Below are positions 34,253-45,243 of a stretch of DNA of 64,000 bases, piece by piece (positions within the stretch are counted from its first letter, which is position 1; each line of letters starts with the position of its first letter). Under the pieces are notes generated by a model that saw only the letters and a list, made by a program, of their open reading frames with translations, was not told the origin of the DNA and made no database searches. The stretch covers positions 25,451 through 89,450 of the forward strand of contig JAKSZP010017454.1 of NCBI GenBank assembly GCA_022478985.1. Direction: 5' to 3'. Source of the DNA: Massospora cicadina (Eukaryota; Entomophthoromycota; Entomophthoromycetes; Entomophthorales; Entomophthoraceae). A program made the position numbers and the translations under genes.

Positions 34253-35205
34253 TCAACCAAGGAGAATGATTTTGGTTTTGGAGGCGTTGATTGCAGAATT
34301 ACTTACCCTGGAGTAAACCTGGATAAGAGCTTCAAGCGTGCGTGCATCATGATTGTTAGACACCCCAACCACACAGTCATCAGAAAACGCCAACATTTTG
34401 ACTGGGGCTTGGCCTTGCATGTGGACCTCAGTAAGGAGGGCATTCACATTGCGAAGAAGTGGGTCAAGGCTGAAGTTATATAAGAGTGGGCTAAGGGGGT
34501 CCCCTTGGCGTATTCCCCTTTGAGGGCGGACTATATCCGTGAGAAAGCCTGGGCCACGCACAGCCATTGTGGCGGATCCGTCAGCAGCATCACCCAATTG
34601 ATGAAGCGAGGGGGTATTTGGAATTGGTGGAGGCAGGCCCTGAGGTAGTCACAGTTAACTTTATCATAGGCCTTCTGTTGGTCTAAAAATACAAGTGCAC
34701 CAGAGGCCGTGGACTGACAGGCGTTGGCCACAGTGTGCACGTTGTCCCAAATCAACCTTCTGGGTATGAAACCGAATTGTTCTGGGGAGATGATAGCAGA
34801 GGCAACAATCCCTAGACGGTTAGCCATGATTTTAGAAAAAATTTTAGTATTAGTGTTGGTTAGAGAAATGAGGCGCCAGTTGGCTAAGTCTAGCTTGTCC
34901 CCTTTCTTAAATAGCGTAATGGTGTAGGCCTCTTGCCCTCCTGGTAGGAGGTGCGTTTCCAAAAGGCTCTGGTTAAGAGAGGTAAGCAATAGTGGGGATA
35001 AATACTTGAAGTACTTTTTATAAAACTCATAAGGAATGCCATCAGGACCTGGGCATTTCCTATTTGGTGCACCGCGGATGGCGGACCAGAGTTCATCCAG
35101 AGTAATCAAATTCATCAACTCAGGGAAACAGGAAACAGTGCATATGTGTGCACTATTGAGAAAATTCGCCATTTTGGCTGGCAAAATTGGGTCAGATAGG
35201 GACAA
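34253..35205 (-). pseudogene. LN1 ORF2 reverse transcriptase
   Basis: Two overlapping pieces, 34531-35205 and 34253-34597, make one RT with a single frameshift near 34560-34590. The first holds APNRKCPGPDGIPYEFYK, NWRLISLTNTNTKIFSKIMANRL, EQFGFIPRR and ALVFLDQQKAYDKVN. The second holds QRGIRQGDPLSPLLYNF and the catalytic FSDDCVVG. Both catalytic Asp of the xDD box are present. The RT would copy LINE RNA onto nicked chromosomal DNA. Confidence 0.92.
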
Positions 35206-35794
35206 TTAGGAGTAAGTTTTTTATCTCAATTGCCACTTCAGCCTGCGTATCCACTACGGAATTGTCTGGTCTTCACACCTGTGTGCAGGCCAAGCTCTGG
35301 CGCGGTGTGAAGCATTTTTGAAAAAAGTAAGTGGAGCATGTGTCGCCCACTGTGATGTGCTTAACTCTGTACTGAACACAAACCCAATGCTTGTGTTGAC
35401 ACTCAAGCGCGTTAAGGTGGGCAGCTACTTCCGCCCACTTGCAACCCCAAGCAGGGCTGTAGCCCATGTCTGGGACGTTGGACTCCAGGTGGGCCAGCTC
35501 TGCCAGAACACGCGAGATGAACGTCGAGGTGGAGCATGAGCATTGGGAGGAAAGGTGGCGAGCCTGGCGGATTGTGTCTGCTTTGAAGGCAGACCAGGTG
35601 GAAATTGGATCAATGCAAAATGGTGCAATACACTACAGAGCCATGGTCATGGATTCCATCCATGAGGAAAATCTTGGCGATGCAAGTTCAGCTGGGCGAA
35701 GTTTGCACCAATTTGGAGCCTGAGCAACTAGGTCAGGTAGGTGGAAGGTTATCAAAACCAACCTGTGATCAGAGAAATTGATCTTCATCATGTT
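35206..35794 (-). pseudogene. LN1 ORF2: endonuclease C-terminal end and EN-RT linker
   Basis: From the RE6 insertion site (35794) the frame reads MMKINFSDHRLVLITFHLPD. SDH is the last conserved block of APE endonucleases. The linker continues to about 35273 (VGDTCSTYFFQKCF), a tract found before the RT in many LINEs. Confidence 0.8.
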
Positions 35795-36609
35795 TGTTGA
35801 ATGGTTGACTGGATCTAAATCGTCATTTATTGTAAACCAAAGATATCCTAAGTAGTTCTAAAACTTGAATTTGTGGCCTAGCGATTTCACTTAATTATAT
35901 TTGACTATGATGACACGGGCTCTAGGGCTTTGTTAGTTAGGTCAAACTTAAATTTGAGTTTTGATTTAATGACTTGGGCACGTGGGCTTTGTTGGTCTAT
36001 GTCAAAATTAGTTTTTAATGTCAGTCAAGTTTTTAATCAAATGAAATTACTAATTAGTGATTTGAATCGCCTTGGTATGTGCTGCCAATTGCATGTGAAA
36101 GTGAATTGGTTCAGCTATTTTGAAGATATGATGAAATGCCATCTCAAGGATGATGATGGTGTTTACTCTGACTCTGAGGCTGATCATGATGCCCTGAGTC
36201 GAAGTATTTGTAGACATCATTACAAACTTTTATATGTGGCCAAGGGTCACTGAAAAGTAAGGCGTCATGGGTAAGATGTGGTTAACATCAAACCCTATAA
36301 ATAACCCTTGCAATTACACTAATAAAGATATCCTTCAACTTCTGGATTAAGTTTCTAATTTATCTTATAGCCTTTTTGTGTTATCACTTTATTTTATATT
36401 AAAGTCAATTTTCACATGAAATCAGTAGGATCAGGGCAGCGGGCCATTGTTCAAGTGAAATGACCGGGTATACAGTTGAAGTATTACCAAAAGCTATATC
36501 ATAAATTTAAAGCACCATCCTGTCTATTGTCCTCACACAATAGATGCTCAAAGATGCAGTTTCCACCAAACAACGAACCAGCCATCAGGTGAAGCCCAAA
36601 TCTTCAACA
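35795..36609 (+). repeat. RE6 5' LTR
   Basis: It starts TGTTGAATGGTTGACTGG and ends ATCTTCAACA, so the ends form a short inverted repeat (TGTTGAA/TTCAACA). It aligns with 38774-39585 along its length and differs mainly by transitions. Confidence 0.95.
36294..36303 (+). promoter_or_regulatory. RE6 LTR TATA box candidate
   Basis: CTATAAATAA occurs in the last 40% of the LTR, with AATAAA about 20 nt downstream (36321-36326). Both are repeated in the 3' LTR (39271-39280). The position fits the U3/R border. Confidence 0.5.
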
Positions 36610-36654
36610 ATGGCGCTCATGGCTGGGACCGCAGATGGTGACCAGTATTGACGT

Positions 36655-37900
36655 TTGAGCGCCCAAATTTCGCAGATGAAGGATGAATACACCGAAAAAA
36701 TCAATTACTGGCAAACCCAAATTGAGGCCCAACGGGCAAAAACTAAAGACTCTATTGATCATCTTGATCTACAGATCAATAATCTCAATGATGATGTTAA
36801 TGCTATTAATGAGTCAAACAATAATCTCCATGAAGAATCGAACCAGTGCAAGAAGGCAGTTAAAGAAAAAGACCAAGTGATTTCCACCTTGCAACTACAA
36901 GCTAAAAGCCTGAATAAGGAAATTGCGAAATTAAAATTAAAAACTCAAAATCATGTCAATTGGAAAAATGAAATCAACGAGCAAATTTGAACTCTGGCCA
37001 ACGGGCGTTGTCAGTATGCTACAACCCACTCAACTGGAAATTCTTCTGAATATTATGAGGACAAAGCTTCAGAAATAGCTACTGAAATGGACGCTGGGCC
37101 ACATCGACATCTGCCTAGCAATATGATTGCTTTGGTCAACACTAACACCTCAAACCAGGATACAATTCCCCAACGCCCTAGTACGCCTGGTTCTGGTCAA
37201 CAAAAAAGTAATCATGATAACCAGGAACTGGGAAGCGATAATTTCAAACCAGCAAACCTGCCAGCCTTTGACAAGAATGGAAGTACTACCACCTTCATCA
37301 AACGCTTTGAAATGGCCATGCATGGGGCCAGCGACCATAACAAAGCAGCTACCATGATTAAGTGCTTGGATGAGTGGAGCATTGAGTTGATTATGCCTCA
37401 CATTAATGAAAATCCAATATATGCTGAAGTCAAGGAGGCCGTGCTTCATGAATTTGGAGGTCCATAACGGATGTTGACCAGAAAATCCAAGTTTATGAAC
37501 ATCAGCTTTAAGAAAGATGAAACAATTGTTGAATTTGCGGATTGATTCCATCGTGAAGCTCAAGTTCTCTTAGGCGCGTGGGCTATGGTCAATTTCGATG
37601 CCAATATAGCACTAGAGCATGCAGTAGAACCTTACCCTAATCTATCAAACACTCTATTTCCTGCTTTCATTCAAAACCTTGTGACATCTGAATTGGTTGA
37701 CTATTTACGCAGATGCTCAAAAAATTATGGCCCTCCTAATACTGGTTACAGATCAGGAACCACTGCCTTTGCTGGAAAGTCCTTTGAAACCAATAAGAAG
37801 ATTAACACCTCATGGCCAGTGAGTGAAATTACTTGCTTTAATTGCAATCATAAAGGTCATTATGCTTCCTGATGCCATCAGCAAATTGTCAATGTAGTCC
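36655..37900 (+). pseudogene. RE6 gag with coiled coil and CCHC knuckle
   Basis: 36655-36990 is a long coiled coil (DLQINNLNDDVNAINESNNNL, STLQLQAKSLNKEIAKLKLK). 37087-37467 and 37585-37872 carry the capsid-like domain (NLPAFDKNGSTTTFIKRFEMAM, VLHEFGGP, ALEHAVEPYPNLSNTLFPAF). The zinc knuckle CFNCNHKGHYAS-C ends with a TGA (37870-37872) one codon before its last Cys, where Arg is expected. The pieces are separated by single stops or frameshifts, so the ORF was recently near-intact. The closest match in the window is RE9 gag. Confidence 0.88.
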
Positions 37901-37960
37901 TTCCCAATACTGTGCAGGAGGAGGAAAAGAACAAGCACAATAGATGAGGGATGCTCTATT

Positions 37961-38395
37961 GTGCCTGCAACACCAGTACCACCTGATCAACAAGCAAACG
38001 ATGGCCACAGGGCCTTTCTTAACAATGAAAACGATTCTATTTTAGTATTTAATGATGATTCCTCAAACGTACATGCAGTAACTTGCTCCCAAAGTAAGGT
38101 TGTCACACCTGAAGCCTCTGAAGAAGTCGCTAAACCCTATGTGCAACAAATACTTGAAAATATTCCAGCTGTCAGGCATGGGGGAATGACCAAGTTCAAG
38201 GAAAGAGATTTAGTAGTATATTGTGACACTCAGTGCAGGCCGCGCGCAAAAGCTAGCCTCACTTTGGAAGGGTCCATTTATTATATTGGAGAAATTGTCT
38301 GAAAATGTATATACCATTAAGGATCAAGGCAGCTGGGTTGTGAATCGAGTACATGCTAAGTTTCTTCATCCATATCATAAAAAATATTAATGAAA
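37961..38395 (+). pseudogene. RE6 gag-tail/integrase-tail fusion
   Basis: The open piece 37961-38302 begins as the region between gag and protease (EVAKPYVQQILENI, matching EKPYAKQVIGQ in RE9). After about 38165-38190 it becomes an integrase C-terminal domain (MTKFKERDLVVYCDTQ). A frameshift near 38301 leads to NVYTIKDQGSWVVNRVHAKF and a stop near 38390. The junction removes about 3.5 kb of pol compared with RE9. In the intact family the tail would help integrase bind DNA; here it is only a relic. Confidence 0.85.
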
Positions 38396-38490
38396 AGAAG
38401 AAGTAAAAAAAGTAATAATAATAATAATAATAAAATAAAAAATAAAAAGTAAAAAGTAAAAAGTAAAAAAAAAAAAATAATAATAATAAT
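38395..38490 (+). repeat. A-rich low-complexity tract of RE6
   Basis: Runs of (AAT)n and AAAAAGT-like units directly follow the integrase tail. RE9 has a comparable A/T-rich tract in the same place (55375-55510). It may be a conserved 3' UTR feature rather than a random microsatellite. Confidence 0.75.
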
Positions 38491-38752
38491 TGCAAGCCAT
38501 AGAGCTTATTTCATAGATTTGATGCCTCGCTGGCATTAGAACTAGGTAAGCCCTCTTTGGTAGGGGGAGGAGAGCACGACCAAACTGGAGAAGCCTGCAA
38601 CAGAATTGGAGATTCGCCAAACCCAAGGAAGCTTGGCACCAGGCACGCTGGCCCTGTCAGCTTAGGAAAGGCTATTGAGATAACATTTGAACTTTGAGGA
38701 ATGCAAAGAATTAGACAGTGTGACCAAGGAAGAAGAGTATCTGCCACTTTTT

Positions 38753-38793
38753 ATCCAGTCAAGTAGGGGGAATTGTTGAATGGTTGACTGGAT
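38753..38793 (+). promoter_or_regulatory. RE6 PPT hairpin, perfect 10-bp inverted repeat
   Basis: ATCCAGTCAA (38753-38762) and TTGACTGGAT (38784-38793) are exact reverse complements. The 21-nt loop carries the G5 polypurine tract and the LTR start. The left arm is absent at the 5' LTR. Confidence 0.72.
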
Positions 38794-39585
38794 CTAAATC
38801 GTCGCTTATTATAAACCAAAGATATTCTAAGTATATCTGAACTTGAATTTGTGGCCTAGCGATTTCACTTAATTATATTTGACTATGATGACACAGGCTT
38901 TAGGGCTTTGTTGGTTAGGTCAAAATTAAATTTAAGTTTTGATTTAATGACTTGGGCATGTGGGCTTTATTGTTCTATGTCAAAATTAGTTTTGAATGTC
39001 AGTCAAGTTTTTAATCAAATTAATTACTAATTAGTGATATGAATCGCCTTGGTATGTGCTGCCAATTGCATGTGAAAGTGAATTAATTCAGCTATTTTGA
39101 AGATATGATGAAATGCCATCTCAAGGATGATGATGGTGTTTACTCTGACTCTGAGGCTGAGCATGATGCCCTGAGTCAAAGTATTTTTAGATGTCATTAC
39201 AAACCTTTTACATGGACAAGGGTCACTGAAAAGTAAGGCGTCATGGGTAAGATGTGGTTAACATCAAACCCTATAAATAACCCTTGCAATTACACTAATA
39301 AAGATATCCTTCAACTTCTGGATTAAGTTTCTAATTTATCTTATAACCTTTTTGTGTTATCACTTTATTTTATATTAAAGTCAATTTTCACATGAAATCA
39401 GTAGGATCAGGGCTGCGGGCCATTGTCCAAATGAAATGACCGGGTATACAATTGAAGTATTACCAAAAGCTATATCATAAATTTAAAGCACCATCCTGTC
39501 TATTGTCCTCACGCAATAGATGCTCAAAGCTGCAGTTTCCACCAAACAACGAATCATCCATCAGGTGAAGCCCAAATCTTTAACA
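38774..39585 (+). repeat. RE6 3' LTR
   Basis: It starts TGTTGAATGG right after the PPT and ends ATCTTTAACA, followed by GTGTT and then LN1 sequence. It is colinear with the 5' LTR, with small indels. Confidence 0.95.
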
Positions 39586-40241
39586 GTGTTGAAATGAGAA
39601 AATTTGGGTACAAAGTTCCAACGGCATGAGGATAAGGTTGATGCAGGACATGGATCTTAACTGGACATTGTGGATGTGGGGGCGCGATATGTTTTTGAGA
39701 AGTGGAGCATGACGTGGCAGGGTATCAACCAACCATAGGGTGGCCTTGAGGACACGTAGTTCTACATGTCCCTGTGGCAGGGAAGATGAGGAAGGCCAGC
39801 GGTCAGTGGATGGGTTCAACCAACAGTTCATGTCGCCAATGACAAAAGGGTCAGGGGGCAATGGAATGGAATTGACTGATGAGAATTTTTCCTGACGTTC
39901 TCGTGCACAAATTGGGGCATAAATGCTGACAATAGCATGTACTATGTCAGCCCACGAAAAATCGACAACAAGGATGCGGCCACTAAGGAAGGATTCAGAT
40001 GATAAAGATTTAAAATTATTGTTTTTCAAACTAGTACCCCACAGTGCTCAGACCAGAAGGAGAGGGAAGGGAGGAACATGGTTTTCCATGTTTCCTCAGA
40101 ACCGCGTGGACAGTGGGACTCCTGGATGGCCAGGATATCCACGGGTAAATTATGTAAAAAACTCAGTTTCCTAGCCCAGGACGGCGAGGCCTTGAGTCTA
40201 GCGATATTCAACGTCCCTAAATTAAAGGCTCCCCCCATCAC
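39586..40241 (-). pseudogene. LN1 ORF2 APE-type endonuclease, N-terminal part
   Basis: 40026-40241 starts the domain (FNLGTLNIARLKASP, LPVDILAIQESHC), the second tract being the metal-binding QE block. A frameshift near 40030 leads to 39580-40029 (HAIVSIYAPICARERQEKF, then VIGDMNCWLNPSTDRW), with the GDxN active-site block. The domain stops at the RE6 insertion (39586) and resumes at 35794. It would nick target DNA to prime reverse transcription. Confidence 0.88.
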
Positions 40242-40313
40242 ACCTTAGGTGCGAGGGGAAGGGCACCTGAGCCCTTCAGCCTTCTTTTGTTCTCCATGGC
40301 GCTTTTCAGCACC

Positions 40314-41655
40314 TCAGGTATGTGATGCAACGTAGTCAGTAGTATGGATAGCTTTAGCATTTGGGTTCGCGTTGGCTTTTGCCTTCACCTTTTTCCCCAC
40401 TGCAGAACAAGATTTTTGCAGTGTGTGAATTTTTGGTGCACCAACACTTGATTTTGAATTTTTGGCTTTGAGGTTGGAGACTAATTTGGTTCCAATCAAG
40501 GCTTGGGCACATTGGTTGGGTAAAATTGACTCGCCCATTGGGATTTCAGCTTGGGCGTCCCAATTGGCTTGGGCGTCCCAATCTGATTGGTCAAGAGATT
40601 CTCGAGCTGCTTCTGCCACAAAAGTCTTGATGTCCTCCTGGAGCTGGGAGGGCGGAATAGCGGAAGCAGCCTTGGCCGCCTCCTTGGCTGCCACCTTGCG
40701 GGCCTGTTTAGCCTTCTTCCACTCCTGAGGGAATATTGGGTGTACTATTAAGTAGAATCCCTGTGCTCCCCATGGGAAGGCTGCCTTTGTATTGGAGGTT
40801 CGTTTATAGTGGGTCTCCCCACCGCACATTGCCTCTGAGGGATATTCTTGGTATGTGATGCCCTCCTTGGAGGGGCAGGTGTGTGCCTTGTGGCTGAATG
40901 CATCACAAAAGGCGCACATGGGAGGTGCGCTGTCCACGGTGACCCTGAAAGGGTGGGTGGCATGCCCCTCAATATTGACAAAATTGGTGTGCAGGATTTG
41001 GGTTAGATCCTTCGCTATCCCCTCAGCTGGGGTTAGGACAGCAATTGCTTTGCTGATGCACAGGTGTGGCATCAGCGTAAAGCGCTGCATTTTGAAGGAT
41101 TATATTTTGTTGTATATGGAGAGCCCAGCCTTCAGGTGTTGTTCAAGTATGGCGCATTTGACTGTAGTAGGAAGAAAGTCAGAAGTTACAAAAGTTTGGC
41201 TTGATTTTGTCCATCTGGTGCACTTAGTTTTGACAACCTGCTGCCCATCAGGGAGGTCTATCACAATTCGCACTGTTGCAGCTTTGTTCGCTGCTTCCTT
41301 AATTTCTAAACCAATATCCAGCCAACCGCATGGCATGGAATGAGGTGCAACATACACCACATTTAGGAAGTGAGTGTGCACATCTCCACAAAACTTTTCC
41401 CATAGCGCCATATGCTGAATATCCAGGAATACCCGTACTCTGTGTTCCACCAATAAGAGTGGTTGAGAGTGTGGCGTATTGATGCACTGGTTGCATCGCG
41501 CTTGTCAAGCTAAAATTTCTGGGTAAATGGTTACCACCGGTTTTTTTGTTAATTTTGTCTATTCCTCTGGATTCACTGAGGCGTTTGTGAGCTGTAGATG
41601 TCATGGGGCTAACACCTGTGCCCTTCACCTTACTTGCCCAACTGCTCCCTGACAT
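40314..41655 (-). pseudogene. LN1 ORF1 (gag-like RNA-binding protein)
   Basis: Three overlapping pieces (41299-41655, 41100-41453, 40314-41090) form one ORF with frameshifts. The first part is basic and low in structure. The middle (VFLDIQHMALWEKFCGDV, ATVRIVIDLPDGQQVVKTKC) may be an RNA-binding fold. The last holds one CX2CX4HX4C knuckle (CAFCDAFSHKAHTC) and a Lys/Ala-rich tail (KQARKVAAKEAAKAAS). ORF1 proteins of LINEs coat the element RNA. No exact family assignment is possible by eye. Confidence 0.78.
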
Positions 41656-42043
41656 GGGCGCTAACTAAACTCCTCGGTGAGATTATCAAACTAAAACCAG
41701 ACTTAAATAGAATTTTTTTATTGCAAAAGTGATTGCAACAAGAGAGAAAAGTTCATCAACAATGTTAATTAGGTAATTTTGAGGGCATGATTATCAATAG
41801 TCAGATTGATATAATGAACCATTACAGCAGAGGCACTGAAAGATTAGGGTCTTTTTTAACAAAGCTACTGAAACGTTTTAACGCTTGTTTTGGCAGTATC
41901 TAGTAGTAATTAGGAACACGGCCCCCAGACCATCTATGTACAGTTCCTAACACATGGAGATGGTTGACAATCCATAAAAGGTTACACTACTGGTGATTAA
42001 CTAAGATGAAGACATTTGCTAACATTGGAAGTTAATCCCAAAG
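41656..42043. other. LN1 5' UTR or flank, before RE7; no gene seen
   Basis: No recognisable ORF. The GC-rich character of LN1 fades after about 41690, so the LINE 5' end may lie there. The expected missing 5' part of RE8 is not visible here. Confidence 0.4.
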
Positions 42044-42517
42044 TGGTGGGAAGTTGATATGACTGGACAATACACTAACCATATGATGGATCTGAGGGGG
42101 AATCAGGACGAGTCTTGAGACCAATAAAAGAAGTATATAAATAATAGTCAATTGAAATATAGACCAGTTGGCGAGAGCAGGGGATTATGATAAGATTGAT
42201 ATTAATGAGAGTTTCAATTAAAAAAGGGGAAAACGAATAGAAGGCACCAAGCTGAGGATGCATTTGGCTTGGGGAATCGAGATATAAAGAGTTACACAGA
42301 GGATTGAAGGTGGTTCATTAAGAAAATAGGTTGTGGCAGAAAAGTCTGCATATTAGTAAAATAAATGTTGGAATAAGGGGCGATAGCTCCGTGTGAGTAG
42401 TTTATTAGTTTTCTTAAAGAATTGGAAATCTTCATAATATCTGATTTGGTTGCCCAGTGGTTAATACCCTGTGCAAACTGGCTCAGTGGAATCAAGACTC
42501 TACGCCAAGAATCAACA
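42044..42517 (+). repeat. RE7 5' LTR
   Basis: It starts near TGGTGGGAAGTTGATATGAC and ends GAATCAACA. A TATA-like GATATAAAG is at 42281-42289. The U5 motif is at about 42449-42477. It matches 48905-49379. Confidence 0.9.
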
Positions 42518-42566
42518 GTGGTGCTCACTACAGGGGGCCATTGGTCAGCTGTAGTTATTCAACACT

Positions 42567-43960
42567 GTGAATATGATGATGAGCCCTAATTCATTACATC
42601 ACCATTCTATCAGATTCTGCACACGTCATGCGGAAGAAATACAGGAGGCATCTAATAATGATCCAATATTATTCACTGTGACTGACTCAGGTAATGATGA
42701 AGTTGTGATCAATCTGCAACTAGAAAACTGCCCTGGGCTGATGGCCAACCAACTAGGGCGCTCTACAAATGTGACCCCTCAACAGTTGCGGAACTTAATG
42801 GAGTGGTTGTTACCTGGATATTAATTATATAAAGATGCGGTGGGGGAGTATGCCTTGAGTCTATTTTACAACCAACGCAATCAAGAAGACCACTACGCCA
42901 TGTACATGTCTTATCTAATGCAACAACTACGGGGTTGACTCACCGCCTTGGTACTTGTGGAATTGAGGATATCTAGTTGTATATGTGTGACTGTCTATTT
43001 GACAACTACTACAAGTATTGGCTCACCACAATATAGAAATTGGAGATGTGTTGCAATTTGCTCGAGCACAGCAATTGATATTTGCCTCTTGCTCAACCGC
43101 CTCAATCACTCTTTTTTGGGGGTACAAGGGGCGCTTGGGAAAATGGACCACCGTGTTGAGAACATCCGCCATCGTTTAAACATGTTGGCACCCCAGTTTC
43201 ATCTTGAGTTGTCTCAAGTAATTTATGAGCTGTTGAATTGACATGGTCTATCAATGGAATGGATTTGGGACATCATGATGTTGGGACACAATACTGAGCG
43301 TTTTATGATGGATTTAACTGAATGGGCAGAAGCACTCGAAGATGTGGTGGCCCAGCTTATAGAAAAAATAACACTGGTGGAACAGCAAGTGGTGGATCAA
43401 GTCAGCTTCATATCAGCTGAAGTAAACCAACTTTTATTGAATAAAGTAGCCAGCAAACTACTGATAACGAGCTTAACCCTTGGTCAATGTCCCCTGAGTA
43501 CCTGCAGATAGTCTGCCAGGTTACACAATTGGAAGCAGATAGTCAGGCTGAGCGGCATCGAGTTTTCCCTCTTCCAATCTATGAGACATGGGAGTATGCT
43601 GACATACAAGAATGACTTAATACCCTTTAACAGGCTAATGAAAGATTGGTATGGAAACAAGTCACTCTCCTGAACCAGATAGACGAGGCTAACCAACAAG
43701 CGGATTATGATAGCCAACAGCATGGCCATGTACAGAGTATAATTGGAAGCGTCCTCTCGCGCCTTCAAGCAGTGGAGCTGCAGTTGTATGAGAGAGGAAT
43801 ATTGTCAGGAGCTGCAAAATCAATATGTGACATAGCAATGGGAATTACAGGATGGACGATGTATATGTTATTCATTAAGCGCAGAGCAGATAATCAACGA
43901 GCATTTTGCGGAGTATTCTGGAGCTGGGGGAATGGTGCAGTTGGTGGCAAATATGGGGGA
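42567..43960 (+). pseudogene. RE7 pre-gag coiled-coil region
   Basis: Broken open pieces at 42567-42824, 42948-43241, 43254-43511 and 43646-43963 lie before the capsid-like domain. Several have heptad-like spacing (LTEWAEALEDVVAQLIEKITL, VLSRLQAVELQLYERGIL). The first ends in NLMEWLLPGY, recalling EMMETLFHGY at the same place in RE9. I do not recognise a known domain. It may be a structural extension of Gag. Confidence 0.6.
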
Positions 43961-44162
43961 TGAACACTATGAATCCATTAATGAATATCCTTCAAGAAAT
44001 GATATGTATACCCTGCGCAACTCTACTTCCTTCAAGTTTATCACGCCAGATTTGAGCTCAACCAGCCAGCGGTATAATGATTCACAAGGGGGTGAAACCC
44101 TTAGTCGCTCTGGAACCAATTCGCTTGATCCTTGCTGCAGAAGTCTGCAGTAAGGCGAAGCT

Positions 44163-45215
44163 GTGCGAATTGAAAACTTACCTCATTTTAGTCATAACAG
44201 TAACCTACATGGTTACTTCAAGCAATTTGAATTTGCCGTAAAAGGAGTTTCTGATCAACAAAAAGTGAAACTGTTGCTGTCCGCTCTTGATATAGACAGC
44301 ACCAATCAAGTTACTTGCTACCTCCCAAACAGCTTGGCATCCTATGAAGAAATTAAGGTGATTGTTTTTGAGCTGTTCAAAGGTGCGACCAAGATGGCCC
44401 AAAGGAAAGCTGACTTTGTGAATATAAAATTTCACCAAAATGAGACCCTGTTAGATTTTGCTGAACATTTATAGGCGGAAGTACATGTGCTAATTGGAGC
44501 TAACCTTTTATCCACCAAGGATCTTGGTAATGCAATGATGGCAGCCATCAAACCATATTGGGAACTATCTAATGCTATGTCTCACGTGTTGAACAAAGAG
44601 GCAGGACTTATTCAAATAATGAATAATTTGCGCTGACTCTCTGCCACAAACAGCGCCCCTAATATAGCCTGGCAACCCTTTGTTATCCCCGCACCAAAGA
44701 CTTCAGAGAATGAACTACAGCGATTATGCTATCAATCGCTGGACTGTATTTTTAATCATACAGATCTGCGGATTCTTTCTGGCCTAGATATGATCTGCCA
44801 GCTCATTCCTGACAATGGAAACATACCATTAATTTTCACACTGGTCCTTCAGCTGCATGCTATATATGTGAACCTTTCATGAATACTTGCTTCCAATGCG
44901 GCTGGAGGGGGCATTATATGGCAAACTGCCTTAGAAAGATACGAGTGTATTCATTACTGACTAAGGAAACCCTGCAGGGAAAAGCTCGAGTGGAGTAGAG
45001 ACAGGACGCTCTACCTCTGCTATGTCTAATCCACTTTTCCCTAAAAAATCTCTAGCTCCTAATTGGGAAGCATCTGGAATTCAAATGAATGAATTATTAT
45101 ACCAACAGCTTCCGTCGGGTATCCCTGCTCCCAGTTCCAAAAATATAAATTCACCCTCAAGCTCTGTGTTTTGCCAGGAAGCACCAAAGCCATATGCGTG
45201 GCAGATCTTATAACA
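44163..45215 (+). pseudogene. RE7 gag, capsid-like domain and CCHC knuckle
   Basis: 44163-44474 carries FKQFEFAVKGVSDQQKVKLLL, the TNQVTCYL tract and NETLLDFAEHL. A stop follows and the domain goes on to about 44640. The zinc knuckle CFQCGWRGHYMANC (CX2CX4HX4C) is at about 44889-44930, intact as a motif. The gag-protease linker follows in 45022-45213 (APKPYAWQIL at the end). Confidence 0.85.
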
Positions 45216-45243
45216 GACTGGCACAAGTATCAAGGATCCTCCG

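Larger units (their letters stand above)
35795..39585 (+). mobile_element. RE6: non-autonomous gag-only LTR retrotransposon inside LN1
   Basis: LTRs 35795-36609 and 38774-39585 are close copies. The target duplication is ATGTT (35790-35794) and GTGTT (39586-39590). The 2.2 kb interior has PBS TGGCGCTCATGG (36611-36622), a coiled-coil gag with zinc knuckle, then at once an integrase C-terminal tail, an A-rich tract and PPT AAGTAGGGGGAAT (38761-38773). Protease, RT, RNase H and the integrase core are absent. Gag and tail resemble RE9, so an RE9-like element may have supplied the enzymes. Confidence 0.92.
32691..41700 (-). mobile_element. LN1: LINE (non-LTR retrotransposon) with ORF1 and ORF2, interrupted by RE6
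   Basis: On the minus strand, ORF1 (40314-41655) with a CCHC knuckle is followed by ORF2 with an APE-type endonuclease, RT and a C-terminal zinc knuckle. This is the layout of L1/Tad1-like elements. RE6 splits the endonuclease at 35794/39586. The exact 5' end (about 41700 or beyond) and target duplication could not be fixed. Composition is clearly richer in G+C and CpG than the LTR elements. Breaks are few: about four in ORF2. Confidence 0.88.

Noticed and set aside
35930..36253. 107-codon ORF inside the RE6 5' LTR
   Set aside because: The same region of the 3' LTR has indels that break the frame, and no domain is recognisable, so it is probably chance.
38395..38490. CRISPR-like array
   Set aside because: Units are simple A/T microsatellite repeats without spacers, and the genome is eukaryotic.
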